From Lachnospiraceae bacterium UBA3785 (lineage in GTDB: Bacteria > Bacillota > Clostridia > Lachnospirales > Lachnospiraceae): DNA of 29,401 nt. Location of the stretch: NCBI GenBank assembly GCA_002369495.1, contig DFFD01000036.1:1-29401 (forward strand), given 5' to 3'. A program made the translations under genes and the position numbers. Every line of letters starts with the position of its first letter. Within the stretch, counting starts at the first letter, position 1. Positions 22,868 to 29,401 of this stretch are shown piece after piece. The notes beneath the pieces are model-generated. The model worked only from the letters and a program-made list of their open reading frames with translations. It did no database searches and was not told the DNA's origin.

Positions 22868-24307
22868 TTATTTCGCACCGTCACCGGTGAACAGGAGCTT
22901 GACGGTCTTCAGGATAATTCCGATATCCCCCGCAACGCTCCACGTGTTGATATATTTAAGATCCAGCCTGATCACTTCCTCAAAATCAGTGATATCGCTT
23001 CTGCCGCTCACCTGCCAGAGGCCTGTCAGTCCGGGTTTGATCGCCATGCGGGCACGGTGATGCGGGTCATATTCCCTCCACTCGTCCAGCGTCGGCGGCC
23101 TGGTCCCGACCAGGCTCATGTCGCCCTTCAGGACGTTCCAGAACTGCGGGAACTCGTCGATCGACGTCTTGCGGATGAACCAGCCGATCCCGTGCCGGGT
23201 CCCGTCCGGGCCGCTCCCGATCACGCGGGGATCCGCATCCATCTTGAACATGAGCCCCTGCATTTCATTTTTGTCCATGAGCTCCTTTTTCTGTTTCTCC
23301 GCGCCGTTGTACATGGACCGGAATTTGTAGATTCGGAAAACCCGTCCGTTTTTCCCGACTCTCTTCTGTTTGAAGAAGATTGGTCCCGGATCCGCCCGGT
23401 AAATGAGAGGCCCGACGATGATCGTGAGAATGCCGGTAATGACAAGTCCCACCAGGCCGCCCGCGATGTCCATCAGCCTTTTCACCAGGACCTGACCCGG
23501 CGAGGCGATCCGGAGACTCTCCGTGAGCACCGTATAGCCCGCCACGCGCTCGACTGTCTGCATCGTGTTGCGGTCGTTCTCGGATCCGATCTCCCGGTGG
23601 GTCGTAACGCCCATCTCGGAGAGTTTCGCCAGCATTTCCTCCGGCGCCTTCCTCGTATACGGAAGGCAGAACATGACCTCATCCATCCAGGCGCCCTGCA
23701 GTTTGTCGATTATCTCGTCAGGGTGGCATAAGACCGGAACATCCGCAACCGTATCTCCCGGATCGGCTGTATCGTCCAGCAGGACCAGGCCGACCAGCAG
23801 GAGGTCCGGACCCGCAAATTTTTTGATGCGTTCCGCTGCCTTCTCCGCGTAATCGCTTTCCGTAACGAGAAGCATGCGCCGCCGGCTCGTGCTCTTCGAA
23901 AATCTTGTGAGCAGGATCTTCTTCCAGGCTACGCGGGCAAGAAACAGCATCGCCGTCCCCAGAACGGCAAAATAGAGCACGGAAAGACGTGAATACGTTT
24001 CGCCCATCTGCCTGAAAAACAGCACAACAAGCAGCACAAGGACCGTAAAGCCCATGTGCCGGCACACAGAGATGAGTTCCTGAACCCAGTCTCTCTTCAG
24101 TATGTTTTTATGCGTCTGCAGGAAGAACGAACCCCAGAGGCTCGCCAGAGCTGCGATCACCGTTCCGCCGTTGTAAAGATCCCGCCGGTTTACCCATTTA
24201 ACGCCCAGATGCAGCCGGTAGGAAATGATATAGGCTGCAACGGTAACGACAAGATCCAGTATAATAAAGTCCAGGTGTTTGATCCAGCCGTTGTTGTTTC
24301 TGTACAT
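22868..24307 (-). CDS. Polyprenyl-phosphate sugar-1-phosphate transferase (priming enzyme)
   Basis: This 479-residue membrane enzyme starts the polymer by moving a sugar phosphate onto undecaprenyl phosphate. The N-terminal half has about four helices (roughly 12-30, 47-64, 84-98, 108-126) and a nucleotide-binding-like middle domain. The catalytic bacterial sugar-transferase domain begins with helix 282-303 and carries RVGKNGRVFRIYKFRSM (316-332), DEFPQFWNV (384-392), GTRPP (401-405) and GLTGLWQVSGRS (426-437). This is the WbaP/CpsE layout; the sugar (often galactose or glucose) cannot be read. It is first in the cluster behind a good promoter, with AGGTGAG before the ATG. Confidence 0.95.
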   Translation of the reverse strand: MYRNNNGWIKHLDFIILDLVVTVAAYIISYRLHLGVKWVNRRDLYNGGTVIAALASLWGSFFLQTHKNILKRDWVQELISVCRHMGFTVLVLLVVLFFRQMGETYSRLSVLYFAVLGTAMLFLARVAWKKILLTRFSKSTSRRRMLLVTESDYAEKAAERIKKFAGPDLLLVGLVLLDDTADPGDTVADVPVLCHPDEIIDKLQGAWMDEVMFCLPYTRKAPEEMLAKLSEMGVTTHREIGSENDRNTMQTVERVAGYTVLTESLRIASPGQVLVKRLMDIAGGLVGLVITGILTIIVGPLIYRADPGPIFFKQKRVGKNGRVFRIYKFRSMYNGAEKQKKELMDKNEMQGLMFKMDADPRVIGSGPDGTRHGIGWFIRKTSIDEFPQFWNVLKGDMSLVGTRPPTLDEWREYDPHHRARMAIKPGLTGLWQVSGRSDITDFEEVIRLDLKYINTWSVAGDIGIILKTVKLLFTGDGAK

Positions 24308-24337
24308 GAAAACTCACCTAATTCGTTATTTCCAGTT

Positions 24338-24366
24338 ATTGTACATCTTTCCCGGCATAATTTCAA
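24338..24366 (-). promoter_or_regulatory. Main promoter of the glycan operon
   Basis: -35 TTGAAA (24361-24366) lies 17 bp from -10 TACAAT (24338-24343). The predicted leader is only about 25 nt, ending at the priming-transferase start. No terminator was seen between comEC and this promoter, so some read-through from upstream is possible. Confidence 0.82.
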
Positions 24367-24394
24367 CCGTAATAGTCTCTTTTCCGCCATCAGG

Positions 24395-26602
24395 TCACGC
24401 TGCGGGCAGCATCGTCCTGATTCTTACCGATTTTCCGTCGGACGATACCGTCACCGCCCCGCTCCGGTCCGTCCTGAGGACCTGTCCGGAAGCTTTCTCA
24501 AGCCTCCCAAGCAGCGCCTCCGCCGGGTGACCGTACGAGTTGCCCGCCCCGACCGAGATCACGGAGATCTGGGGCTTTACAATGCTGAGAAACTCCTCTG
24601 AAGTCGAATATCCGGACCCGTGATGGGCCACTTTCAGGACTTCATAATCCGCCCGCTCTCCGGCAAGGCGCCCCGTGAGCGCCTCCTCGCCGGCTCCCTC
24701 GACATCCCCGGTCATGAGCGCGTCAAAATCTCCGTAAGTAAGGCGGTACACGATGCTCTGCGCGTTCTTATCAACCGGGGCCGTCTCCGCCTCCGGGTCC
24801 GGGCCCAGGATGCTGATAGCTGCATCTTTCCCGAAAATGAAACCATCCCCCGCGCGAACCCTCACCACTCTCGCGCCGGCCTCCTCCGCAAGGCGCGCCA
24901 TCGCAGGATAAGCTTCATCCGTCTCCTTAAGATACGGGAGGGCGACGCACCCGACCGTGAGGGAAGTCGTCTTATCCCGCACGGCGGTAAGAAGCTCCGT
25001 CACGCCGGAGGTGTGATCCGTGTCCAGATGCGTGACAAAGATATAGTCGAGACGGCGGATCCCCTCGTATTTCAGGAAAGGCAGGATCCGTTCATTTCCC
25101 ACCTCATAGGCGGTCGAGGAGCCGCCGTCGGTCAGGATATTTTCCCCGCCGGGAAGCTCCGCCACGCAGGCGTCGCCCTGCCCGACGTCGAGAAAGGTCA
25201 GGCGAATGCCGTTCCGCGGTTTAAAGCCCAGGACGAACACCAGCAGAGGGATCGCAAGAAGAAGGAGAAAACGCCGTTTTTTTGTCCGATAACGCTGATA
25301 GAAGAAGAGAAAGACAAGAAGGCCGGCTGCGTACAGCGCGATCTGCAGCCACGAAGGCCTCCCCAGGATCAGTGATGCGTAAGGCACCCGCGAGCAGAGC
25401 ATAAGGAGCCGCCTCACGAGACGCAGCAGGACCGACGCGGGCAGCGCAAATACGCCTCCGCCAAGGAGACCTGCCCCGCCGGAGACCAGAATGACCGGCA
25501 GAAGCGGCACGACGACGAGGTTCACGAGAACGCCCAGAAGCGGGATCTCCGAGTAACAGACGAGCACCGCCGGCATCATCACAAGCGCTAAAATGACCCC
25601 GCCCGCGAAGCGGCTGCGCTGCGTAAAGATATACAGGCACAGGACCGCCCCGAAGGAGAGCACGAAACCGCTGTAGAGGAGATACCAGGGATTTTCGAGA
25701 AGAAGCAGGATCGCGGCGAAGGCGGCCGCCGTCGGCAGGTCATAGGTGCGCTTCGCGAGCTTTCCGCCCATCAGGAAGACGAACATGATGACCGCCCGCA
25801 CCGTCGCGGCGGACATGCCCGTCATGACCGCAAAGAAGGAAATGAAAACCGTCGAAACCGCCGCTGCCGCCCGGTAATCAAGGTGCAGAAAGGTCAGCAG
25901 GCGGTAGAGTCCCATCGCGAGCACCGTGATGTGCAGTCCTGAGATTGCAAGCATATGGGAGATCCCGCCCATCCGGTACCAGGCGGTATCCTCATCCGTA
26001 AGAAGCGACCGTTCTCCGGCCAGCATCGCCGCGGCAGGTCCGCGCACATCCTCCGGATAGACCTCCTCGATGCGGGCAATCACGAACTCCCGCACCCGGG
26101 CGATCATCTCCCGGACAGGATTGTTCCGCCTTCCGAGCACAGTGATCTCCGGCCGCGCCATCGAAAAGCCGATCTTCTGGACCTTACAGTAGAAGGCGCG
26201 GTCGAACTGGCCCGGGTTGGTCGGGCCCTGGATCTCCTTTAGCTTACCGGCAGCGCCCAGGAAAGTCCCGATCTCGTACGGGACAGGCTCATCAAGCGTC
26301 ACCCTGACGTCCTCCGTCCGGTACTGCTCTCCCCCGGCTGAGACCGTCACGCCCTGAAGGACCACAAATGAATAATCCGCCGCAATGCGGCGGCTTCTGA
26401 CATAGCCTGTGAGGCGGACTTCATTTTCTCCGGAGGCAAGATAAGCTCTCACGGTTTTCATTTCCCGGGTCTCCGGCGCGAGCGGGAGCCCCAGAAGGTG
26501 CAGCCCGGTGAGGAAGGCGATCCAGAGGAGGGCTGCCGCAAGGAGCGGACGGCGGACAAGGGGTTTCAGGTTGTCCTTGAATCGCAGAAAGATCCGTTCC
26601 AT
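24395..26602 (-). CDS. comEC: ComEC/Rec2 DNA-uptake channel protein
   Basis: ComEC forms the membrane channel for single-stranded DNA during natural transformation. This protein (735 residues from the ATG) has an N-terminal DUF4131 region with two helices and an OB-like domain. The Competence domain follows, with AMLAGERSLLTDED and HMLAISGLHITVLAMG and many helices. A C-terminal metallo-beta-lactamase domain has FLDVGQGDA, THLDTDHTSG and VAHHGSG motifs. All three parts are intact. The start is uncertain: a TTG at 26614 overlapping the GerMN stop (TTGA) has the better ribosome site (GGGAG), while the ATG at 26602 has little. No comEA is adjacent. Competence is not shown by this gene alone. Confidence 0.94.
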   Translation of the reverse strand: MERIFLRFKDNLKPLVRRPLLAAALLWIAFLTGLHLLGLPLAPETREMKTVRAYLASGENEVRLTGYVRSRRIAADYSFVVLQGVTVSAGGEQYRTEDVRVTLDEPVPYEIGTFLGAAGKLKEIQGPTNPGQFDRAFYCKVQKIGFSMARPEITVLGRRNNPVREMIARVREFVIARIEEVYPEDVRGPAAAMLAGERSLLTDEDTAWYRMGGISHMLAISGLHITVLAMGLYRLLTFLHLDYRAAAAVSTVFISFFAVMTGMSAATVRAVIMFVFLMGGKLAKRTYDLPTAAAFAAILLLLENPWYLLYSGFVLSFGAVLCLYIFTQRSRFAGGVILALVMMPAVLVCYSEIPLLGVLVNLVVVPLLPVILVSGGAGLLGGGVFALPASVLLRLVRRLLMLCSRVPYASLILGRPSWLQIALYAAGLLVFLFFYQRYRTKKRRFLLLLAIPLLVFVLGFKPRNGIRLTFLDVGQGDACVAELPGGENILTDGGSSTAYEVGNERILPFLKYEGIRRLDYIFVTHLDTDHTSGVTELLTAVRDKTTSLTVGCVALPYLKETDEAYPAMARLAEEAGARVVRVRAGDGFIFGKDAAISILGPDPEAETAPVDKNAQSIVYRLTYGDFDALMTGDVEGAGEEALTGRLAGERADYEVLKVAHHGSGYSTSEEFLSIVKPQISVISVGAGNSYGHPAEALLGRLEKASGQVLRTDRSGAVTVSSDGKSVRIRTMLPAA

Positions 26603-26610
26603 TTTTCTCT

Positions 26611-27522
26611 TCAAGCAAGCATCTCCCAATCCGGCTCAAACGGCCCCGAAAAACTGATATCCTCCCCGAACTCCACGTCCGTCTCGCCGCCCACCGACAT
26701 CTGCACCATCGAGACGCTGCAGTTCTCGCAGATCGAATTGACGATCGCGTAGAGGGTCGTCCGGCGGCTCACACCGGGTACCTCCGCGAGGAAATTTTCG
26801 GTCAGGTTGACATAACATACGTTGTCGGAGGTCGTCACGGAGATGATCTGGGTCCCCGCCGGGATCACCGCATAGTTCTCCTTCACCTTCGGGCCCGCGA
26901 TCAGACGCTCGACGATCGCCCACTCCAGCGACTTGCTGCTGCTGTAGTAGATGGACCGGGCTTCCTTCGTGAGATTCCGTCCGTTCTCCGCCGCAAAATA
27001 CAGCGTGATGGAGGTGTGCACATAATTGTTGATCTGCCGGCCGGTGTTCTCGATGAAGGTGTCCGCCGACATGAGGCCGATCTCATTGCCTTCCGAGTCC
27101 GTGATCGGGATTCCCTCCACGGTGAATTTCACGTAGCGGACGCCCTGGATCTGCACGAGCGTCCGGACGACGCCGGCCCGCACCAGAACCTCCCGGGTCT
27201 TCGTCATATTCCGGTAGGCGGACGAGAAATCGATTGTCGCGACGCTGTTCTCATAGATAAATCCGTGGATTTTCACGTCCTCCGGCAGCAGAGCCCGGTG
27301 GTCGTCCTTGTCCGGCCCGGCTTCCATCATAAAGATCAGCTCATCGATCTGGTCCTCGATCCTCGTTGTGATCAGTATATAGTTTTCCGTTTCGAGGGAC
27401 TCGTAATCCTCATCCAGGCAGTAGATGAGCGTCCCCTCGATCTTTGCAGTTCCCCGCGTTGCCGCGCAGCCGGTGATCAGCAGCGCAAGGAGCCCCATGA
27501 AAAGGAATATTCTTTTTTTCAT
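26611..27522 (-). CDS. Lipoprotein with two GerMN domains
   Basis: The 303-residue product has a basic start, a hydrophobic stretch and the lipobox LLITGC (Cys19), so it should be tethered outside the membrane. Two GerMN-type repeats of about 130 residues follow. Each has the ATIDFSSAYRN- or VCYVNLTENF-like strand and an RTLVQIQGV- or AIVNSICEN-like helix. GerMN domains occur in spore-germination protein GerM and in many lipoproteins of Clostridia; the ligand is unknown. It lies 16 bp after the histidine kinase, where yycH-type regulators of WalK sit in Bacillus, so a sensory accessory role is possible but unproven. AAAAGGAG precedes the ATG by ten bases. Confidence 0.88.
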   Translation of the reverse strand: MKKRIFLFMGLLALLITGCAATRGTAKIEGTLIYCLDEDYESLETENYILITTRIEDQIDELIFMMEAGPDKDDHRALLPEDVKIHGFIYENSVATIDFSSAYRNMTKTREVLVRAGVVRTLVQIQGVRYVKFTVEGIPITDSEGNEIGLMSADTFIENTGRQINNYVHTSITLYFAAENGRNLTKEARSIYYSSSKSLEWAIVERLIAGPKVKENYAVIPAGTQIISVTTSDNVCYVNLTENFLAEVPGVSRRTTLYAIVNSICENCSVSMVQMSVGGETDVEFGEDISFSGPFEPDWEMLA

Positions 27523-27538
27523 TTTTCAAGCGCTCCTT

Positions 27539-28927
27539 TTAGTTGCTCAGATTGATGGGGAGACGCACATGGAAGCTGCTGCCCTCCCCGACTTTGCTCG
27601 ACACCCGGATCGCGCCGTGGTGGAGCATGATAACGCTCTTCGTGATCGCGAGGCCGAGGCCGGTCCCGTCGATCTCGGTCGAATGCGACTTCTCGCCGCG
27701 GTAGAACCGCTCGAAGATCATGTCGATCTGGTCCTCCGGGATCCCCATGCCGCTGTCAGCGACCGTCACATAGAAATACCGCCTGTCCGCCGTCAGCGTG
27801 ACGCGCACCCAGCCGCCCTCGACGTTGTACTTGATGCCGTTCTCGATCAGGTTGGAAAATGCAAGGCTGATCTTACCCGCATCCACATCCGCCGTCACCT
27901 GGGCGTTCAGCGCCAGGTTGAGCGCGACCGTGTTCTTGTCCGCGATCGGCCGGAGCCGCTTCAGGATATCCTCCAGCAGCTTTCCGATATCGGTCCGCTC
28001 CACATTCATGCTGGCCGCCTGCTTGTCCAGGCGCACGAGCTGCAGAAGGTCCGTGATGATCTCATTTTCACGGTCGATCTCCTGCGTGATGTCCGCCATG
28101 AATTCCCGGTAGATCTCGATCGGGACATTTTCCTGCCCGTTCAGGGAGTCCGCCAGCACCTTCATGGAGGCGAGCGGCGTCTTCAGCTCATGCGAGACGT
28201 TGCTCACGAACTCCTGGCGCGAGGCGTCTATACTGCGGACGCGCGAGAGCATCCGGTTGAACGCGGTCGTGATCAGTTCCGTCTCCGTGTAGTCCGGGAC
28301 GGAGATCGCCTCGTCCGCGAAGCCGTCCGTCACGTCCTCGATCGCGTGCGTGATGCGGAGGAAAGGCCGGACGAGAAAGCCCGCGAGCACATAGCCAAGC
28401 ACCAGCACCGAAAGGCAGACCGCCAGCGTCACCATAAGACCGCGGTTTTCGAGGTTCTGGGCATTCTGGAGGATGTCGTTGGTCGAGATCGAGATCATCA
28501 TCACGCCGTCGAGCCCGGAGGCGTCCGCGTTCCTGATCGGGAAAGTCATGAGAATGTAGGCGTTCTGGTCGTCGTACTGGGTCGACCCCTTTCCGCTCTC
28601 AAATGTGTTCACGATCTCCTTCGAGACCGACGTCCTGCCCGTGTCGATGTCGTAGGTGTCCCTTATCACCCGGAGATCCGAGTCCACGATCATGACACGG
28701 CCGCTGTAGAAATTGGAGACCAGCGTGATCTGGCTGTTCAGGACCGCCGAATTCGGGTTCCGGATATAGTTTTCCGCCACCAGCGAGTCGCAGAGGATAT
28801 CGCACTGGTTCTTGACGTTCATTTCCCGGATGGAGATCGCGCGGTTCTCGTAGCTTTGCACGACAACATTCGTCGCGATGATGCAGGGCACCATCCCGAT
28901 GAAAAACAGGATCACTGTGATCCTCAC
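27539..28927 (-). CDS. WalK-like sensor histidine kinase
   Basis: Counting from the GTG at 28927, this 462-residue membrane kinase has helix 1 at 3-22, an extracytoplasmic sensor of about 140 residues with Cys42 and Cys46, and helix 2 at 163-185. HAMP follows to about 235. The H-box SNVSHELKTPLASM carries phospho-His246. The ATPase domain has NLIENGIKYN, DSGMGIP, FERFYRG and GTGLGL motifs. There is no PAS domain. It should phosphorylate the adjacent OmpR-type regulator and probably controls wall or envelope genes, by analogy with WalRK. The GTG has no ribosome site; the frame remains open to 28981 and encodes a basic KKPFTFFKSLR-like lead typical of such kinases. The true start may lie upstream or use a rare codon. 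Confidence 0.9.
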   Translation of the reverse strand: MRITVILFFIGMVPCIIATNVVVQSYENRAISIREMNVKNQCDILCDSLVAENYIRNPNSAVLNSQITLVSNFYSGRVMIVDSDLRVIRDTYDIDTGRTSVSKEIVNTFESGKGSTQYDDQNAYILMTFPIRNADASGLDGVMMISISTNDILQNAQNLENRGLMVTLAVCLSVLVLGYVLAGFLVRPFLRITHAIEDVTDGFADEAISVPDYTETELITTAFNRMLSRVRSIDASRQEFVSNVSHELKTPLASMKVLADSLNGQENVPIEIYREFMADITQEIDRENEIITDLLQLVRLDKQAASMNVERTDIGKLLEDILKRLRPIADKNTVALNLALNAQVTADVDAGKISLAFSNLIENGIKYNVEGGWVRVTLTADRRYFYVTVADSGMGIPEDQIDMIFERFYRGEKSHSTEIDGTGLGLAITKSVIMLHHGAIRVSSKVGEGSSFHVRLPINLSN

Positions 28928-28961
28928 GCGGAGGCTTTTAAAAAATGTAAACGGTTTTTTA

Positions 28962-29401
28962 TTATCCCTGGAAATAATAGCCTACACCCCATTTTGTATG
29001 TACATATTTCGGATCGCCCGGGTTCTCCTCGATTTTCTCGCGAAGCCGGCGGATGTGCACGTCGACGGTGCGCACGTCGCCCGGATACTCGTAGCCCCAG
29101 ATCGTGTTCAGGAGGCTGTCCCGGCTGAAGACCTTGTTGGGGTTCATCATGAGGAGCTCGAGCACGTCGAATTCCTTGGCGGTGAGATAGATTTCCTTGC
29201 CGCCGACGAAGACCCTGCGGCCTTCGCAGTCCATTTTCACATCGCCGATCTCGATCATCCTCGATCTGACCTCGGCCGGCGCAGCTGCCTGCGTCCGGCG
29301 GAGGATCGCCTTGATCCTGGCCTTGACCTCAAGGATATTGAACGGCTTCGTGATGTAGTCGTCCGCACCGTACTCAAGGCCGAGGATCTTGTCCATATCC
29401 T
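28962..29401 (-). CDS. OmpR/PhoB-family response regulator (WalR-like), C-terminal part
   Basis: The gene enters from the right edge, so the phospho-Asp region is missing. What remains is the end of the receiver domain (MDKILGLEYGADDYITKPFN, with the conserved Lys of TKPF). A winged-helix DNA-binding domain follows, with LTAKEFDVLELL, NTIWGYEYPGDVRTVDVHIRRLREKI-type helices split around the recognition helix, and TKWGVGYYF at the end. This matches WalR/PhoP-type regulators that bind direct repeats at promoters. The stop (TAA at 28962) lies just upstream of the histidine kinase frame, giving the usual regulator-kinase pair. Confidence 0.95.
   Translation of the reverse strand, partial: DMDKILGLEYGADDYITKPFNILEVKARIKAILRRTQAAAPAEVRSRMIEIGDVKMDCEGRRVFVGGKEIYLTAKEFDVLELLMMNPNKVFSRDSLLNTIWGYEYPGDVRTVDVHIRRLREKIEENPGDPKYVHTKWGVGYYFQG

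Noticed and set aside
22139..23731. Long plus-strand open frame of 530 codons
   Set aside because: It is antisense to licD and the priming transferase and spans their gene boundary, with no recognisable domain.
22868..24307. Priming transferase as a possible Wzx flippase because of its helices
   Set aside because: It has only about five helices and a full bacterial sugar-transferase catalytic domain.
24395..26602. ComEC as evidence that the organism is naturally competent
   Set aside because: comEC is kept in many genomes not known to be transformable, and no other competence gene is in the window.
27425..29128. Long plus-strand open frame of 567 codons
   Set aside because: It is antisense to the histidine kinase and regulator; His/Arg/Val-rich composition marks it as a shadow.

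Overview
This window looks like a chromosomal segment from a fairly GC-rich Gram-positive anaerobe of the class Clostridia, probably Lachnospiraceae-like. That placement is an inference. It rests on clear Shine-Dalgarno sequences (AAGGAGG type), lipoprotein and sortase signals, an LCP-family enzyme, a WalRK-like two-component system, a class III fructose-bisphosphatase and a DUF1700 protein. Every protein gene I can support lies on the minus strand, so transcription runs from high to low coordinates. The long plus-strand open frames are shadows of minus-strand genes. I see no mobile element, CRISPR array or phage gene.

In the direction of transcription, the right end (29401 to 24395) carries an OmpR-type response regulator cut by the window edge, its WalK-like histidine kinase, a double-GerMN lipoprotein and ComEC. 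A good sigma-A-type promoter (24338-24366) then opens a surface-glycan cluster. Its genes are a polyprenyl-phosphate sugar transferase, LicD, an IspD/TarI-like cytidylyltransferase, an SDR epimerase, a GT2, a WbsX/GH99-like protein, a GT92, a GT4, a DUF1919 protein, a DUF1972 glycosyltransferase and a lipoprotein. Most of these overlap or abut. Further promoters precede rmlA, the LCP enzyme and the phosphatase gene. They divide the rest into modules: rmlA; LCP, small sortase substrate and class B sortase; and CpsB-like phosphatase, CpsC-like adaptor, CpsD-like tyrosine kinase and an unknown four-helix membrane protein. A strong terminator (5864-5902) closes the cluster.

The genes fit a pathway in which a sugar phosphate is loaded on undecaprenyl phosphate and extended by at least four glycosyltransferases. 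The product would be decorated by a CDP-activated group through LicD, joined to the wall by the LCP enzyme, and controlled by the BY-kinase/phosphatase pair. No Wzx flippase, Wzy polymerase or ABC exporter is present, and only rmlA of the dTDP-rhamnose pathway is here.

The left end (5730 to 1) is housekeeping: ptsI with its own promoter and terminator, a predicted heavy-metal or manganese exporter, tRNA-Arg(ACG) with a consensus promoter and a strong terminator, then DUF1700, fbp and the start of an alanyl-tRNA editing protein. The last three have no visible promoter of their own and may depend on read-through from the tRNA gene.

The points most worth follow-up are the sortase, anchored-protein and LCP module inside a glycan cluster; the cytidylyltransferase-epimerase-LicD trio; the unknown protein beside the tyrosine kinase; the tRNA-linked terminator ahead of the fbp operon; a histidine kinase whose coding frame continues upstream of its first usable start codon; and a marked excess of AAAATG/CATTTT across the window.
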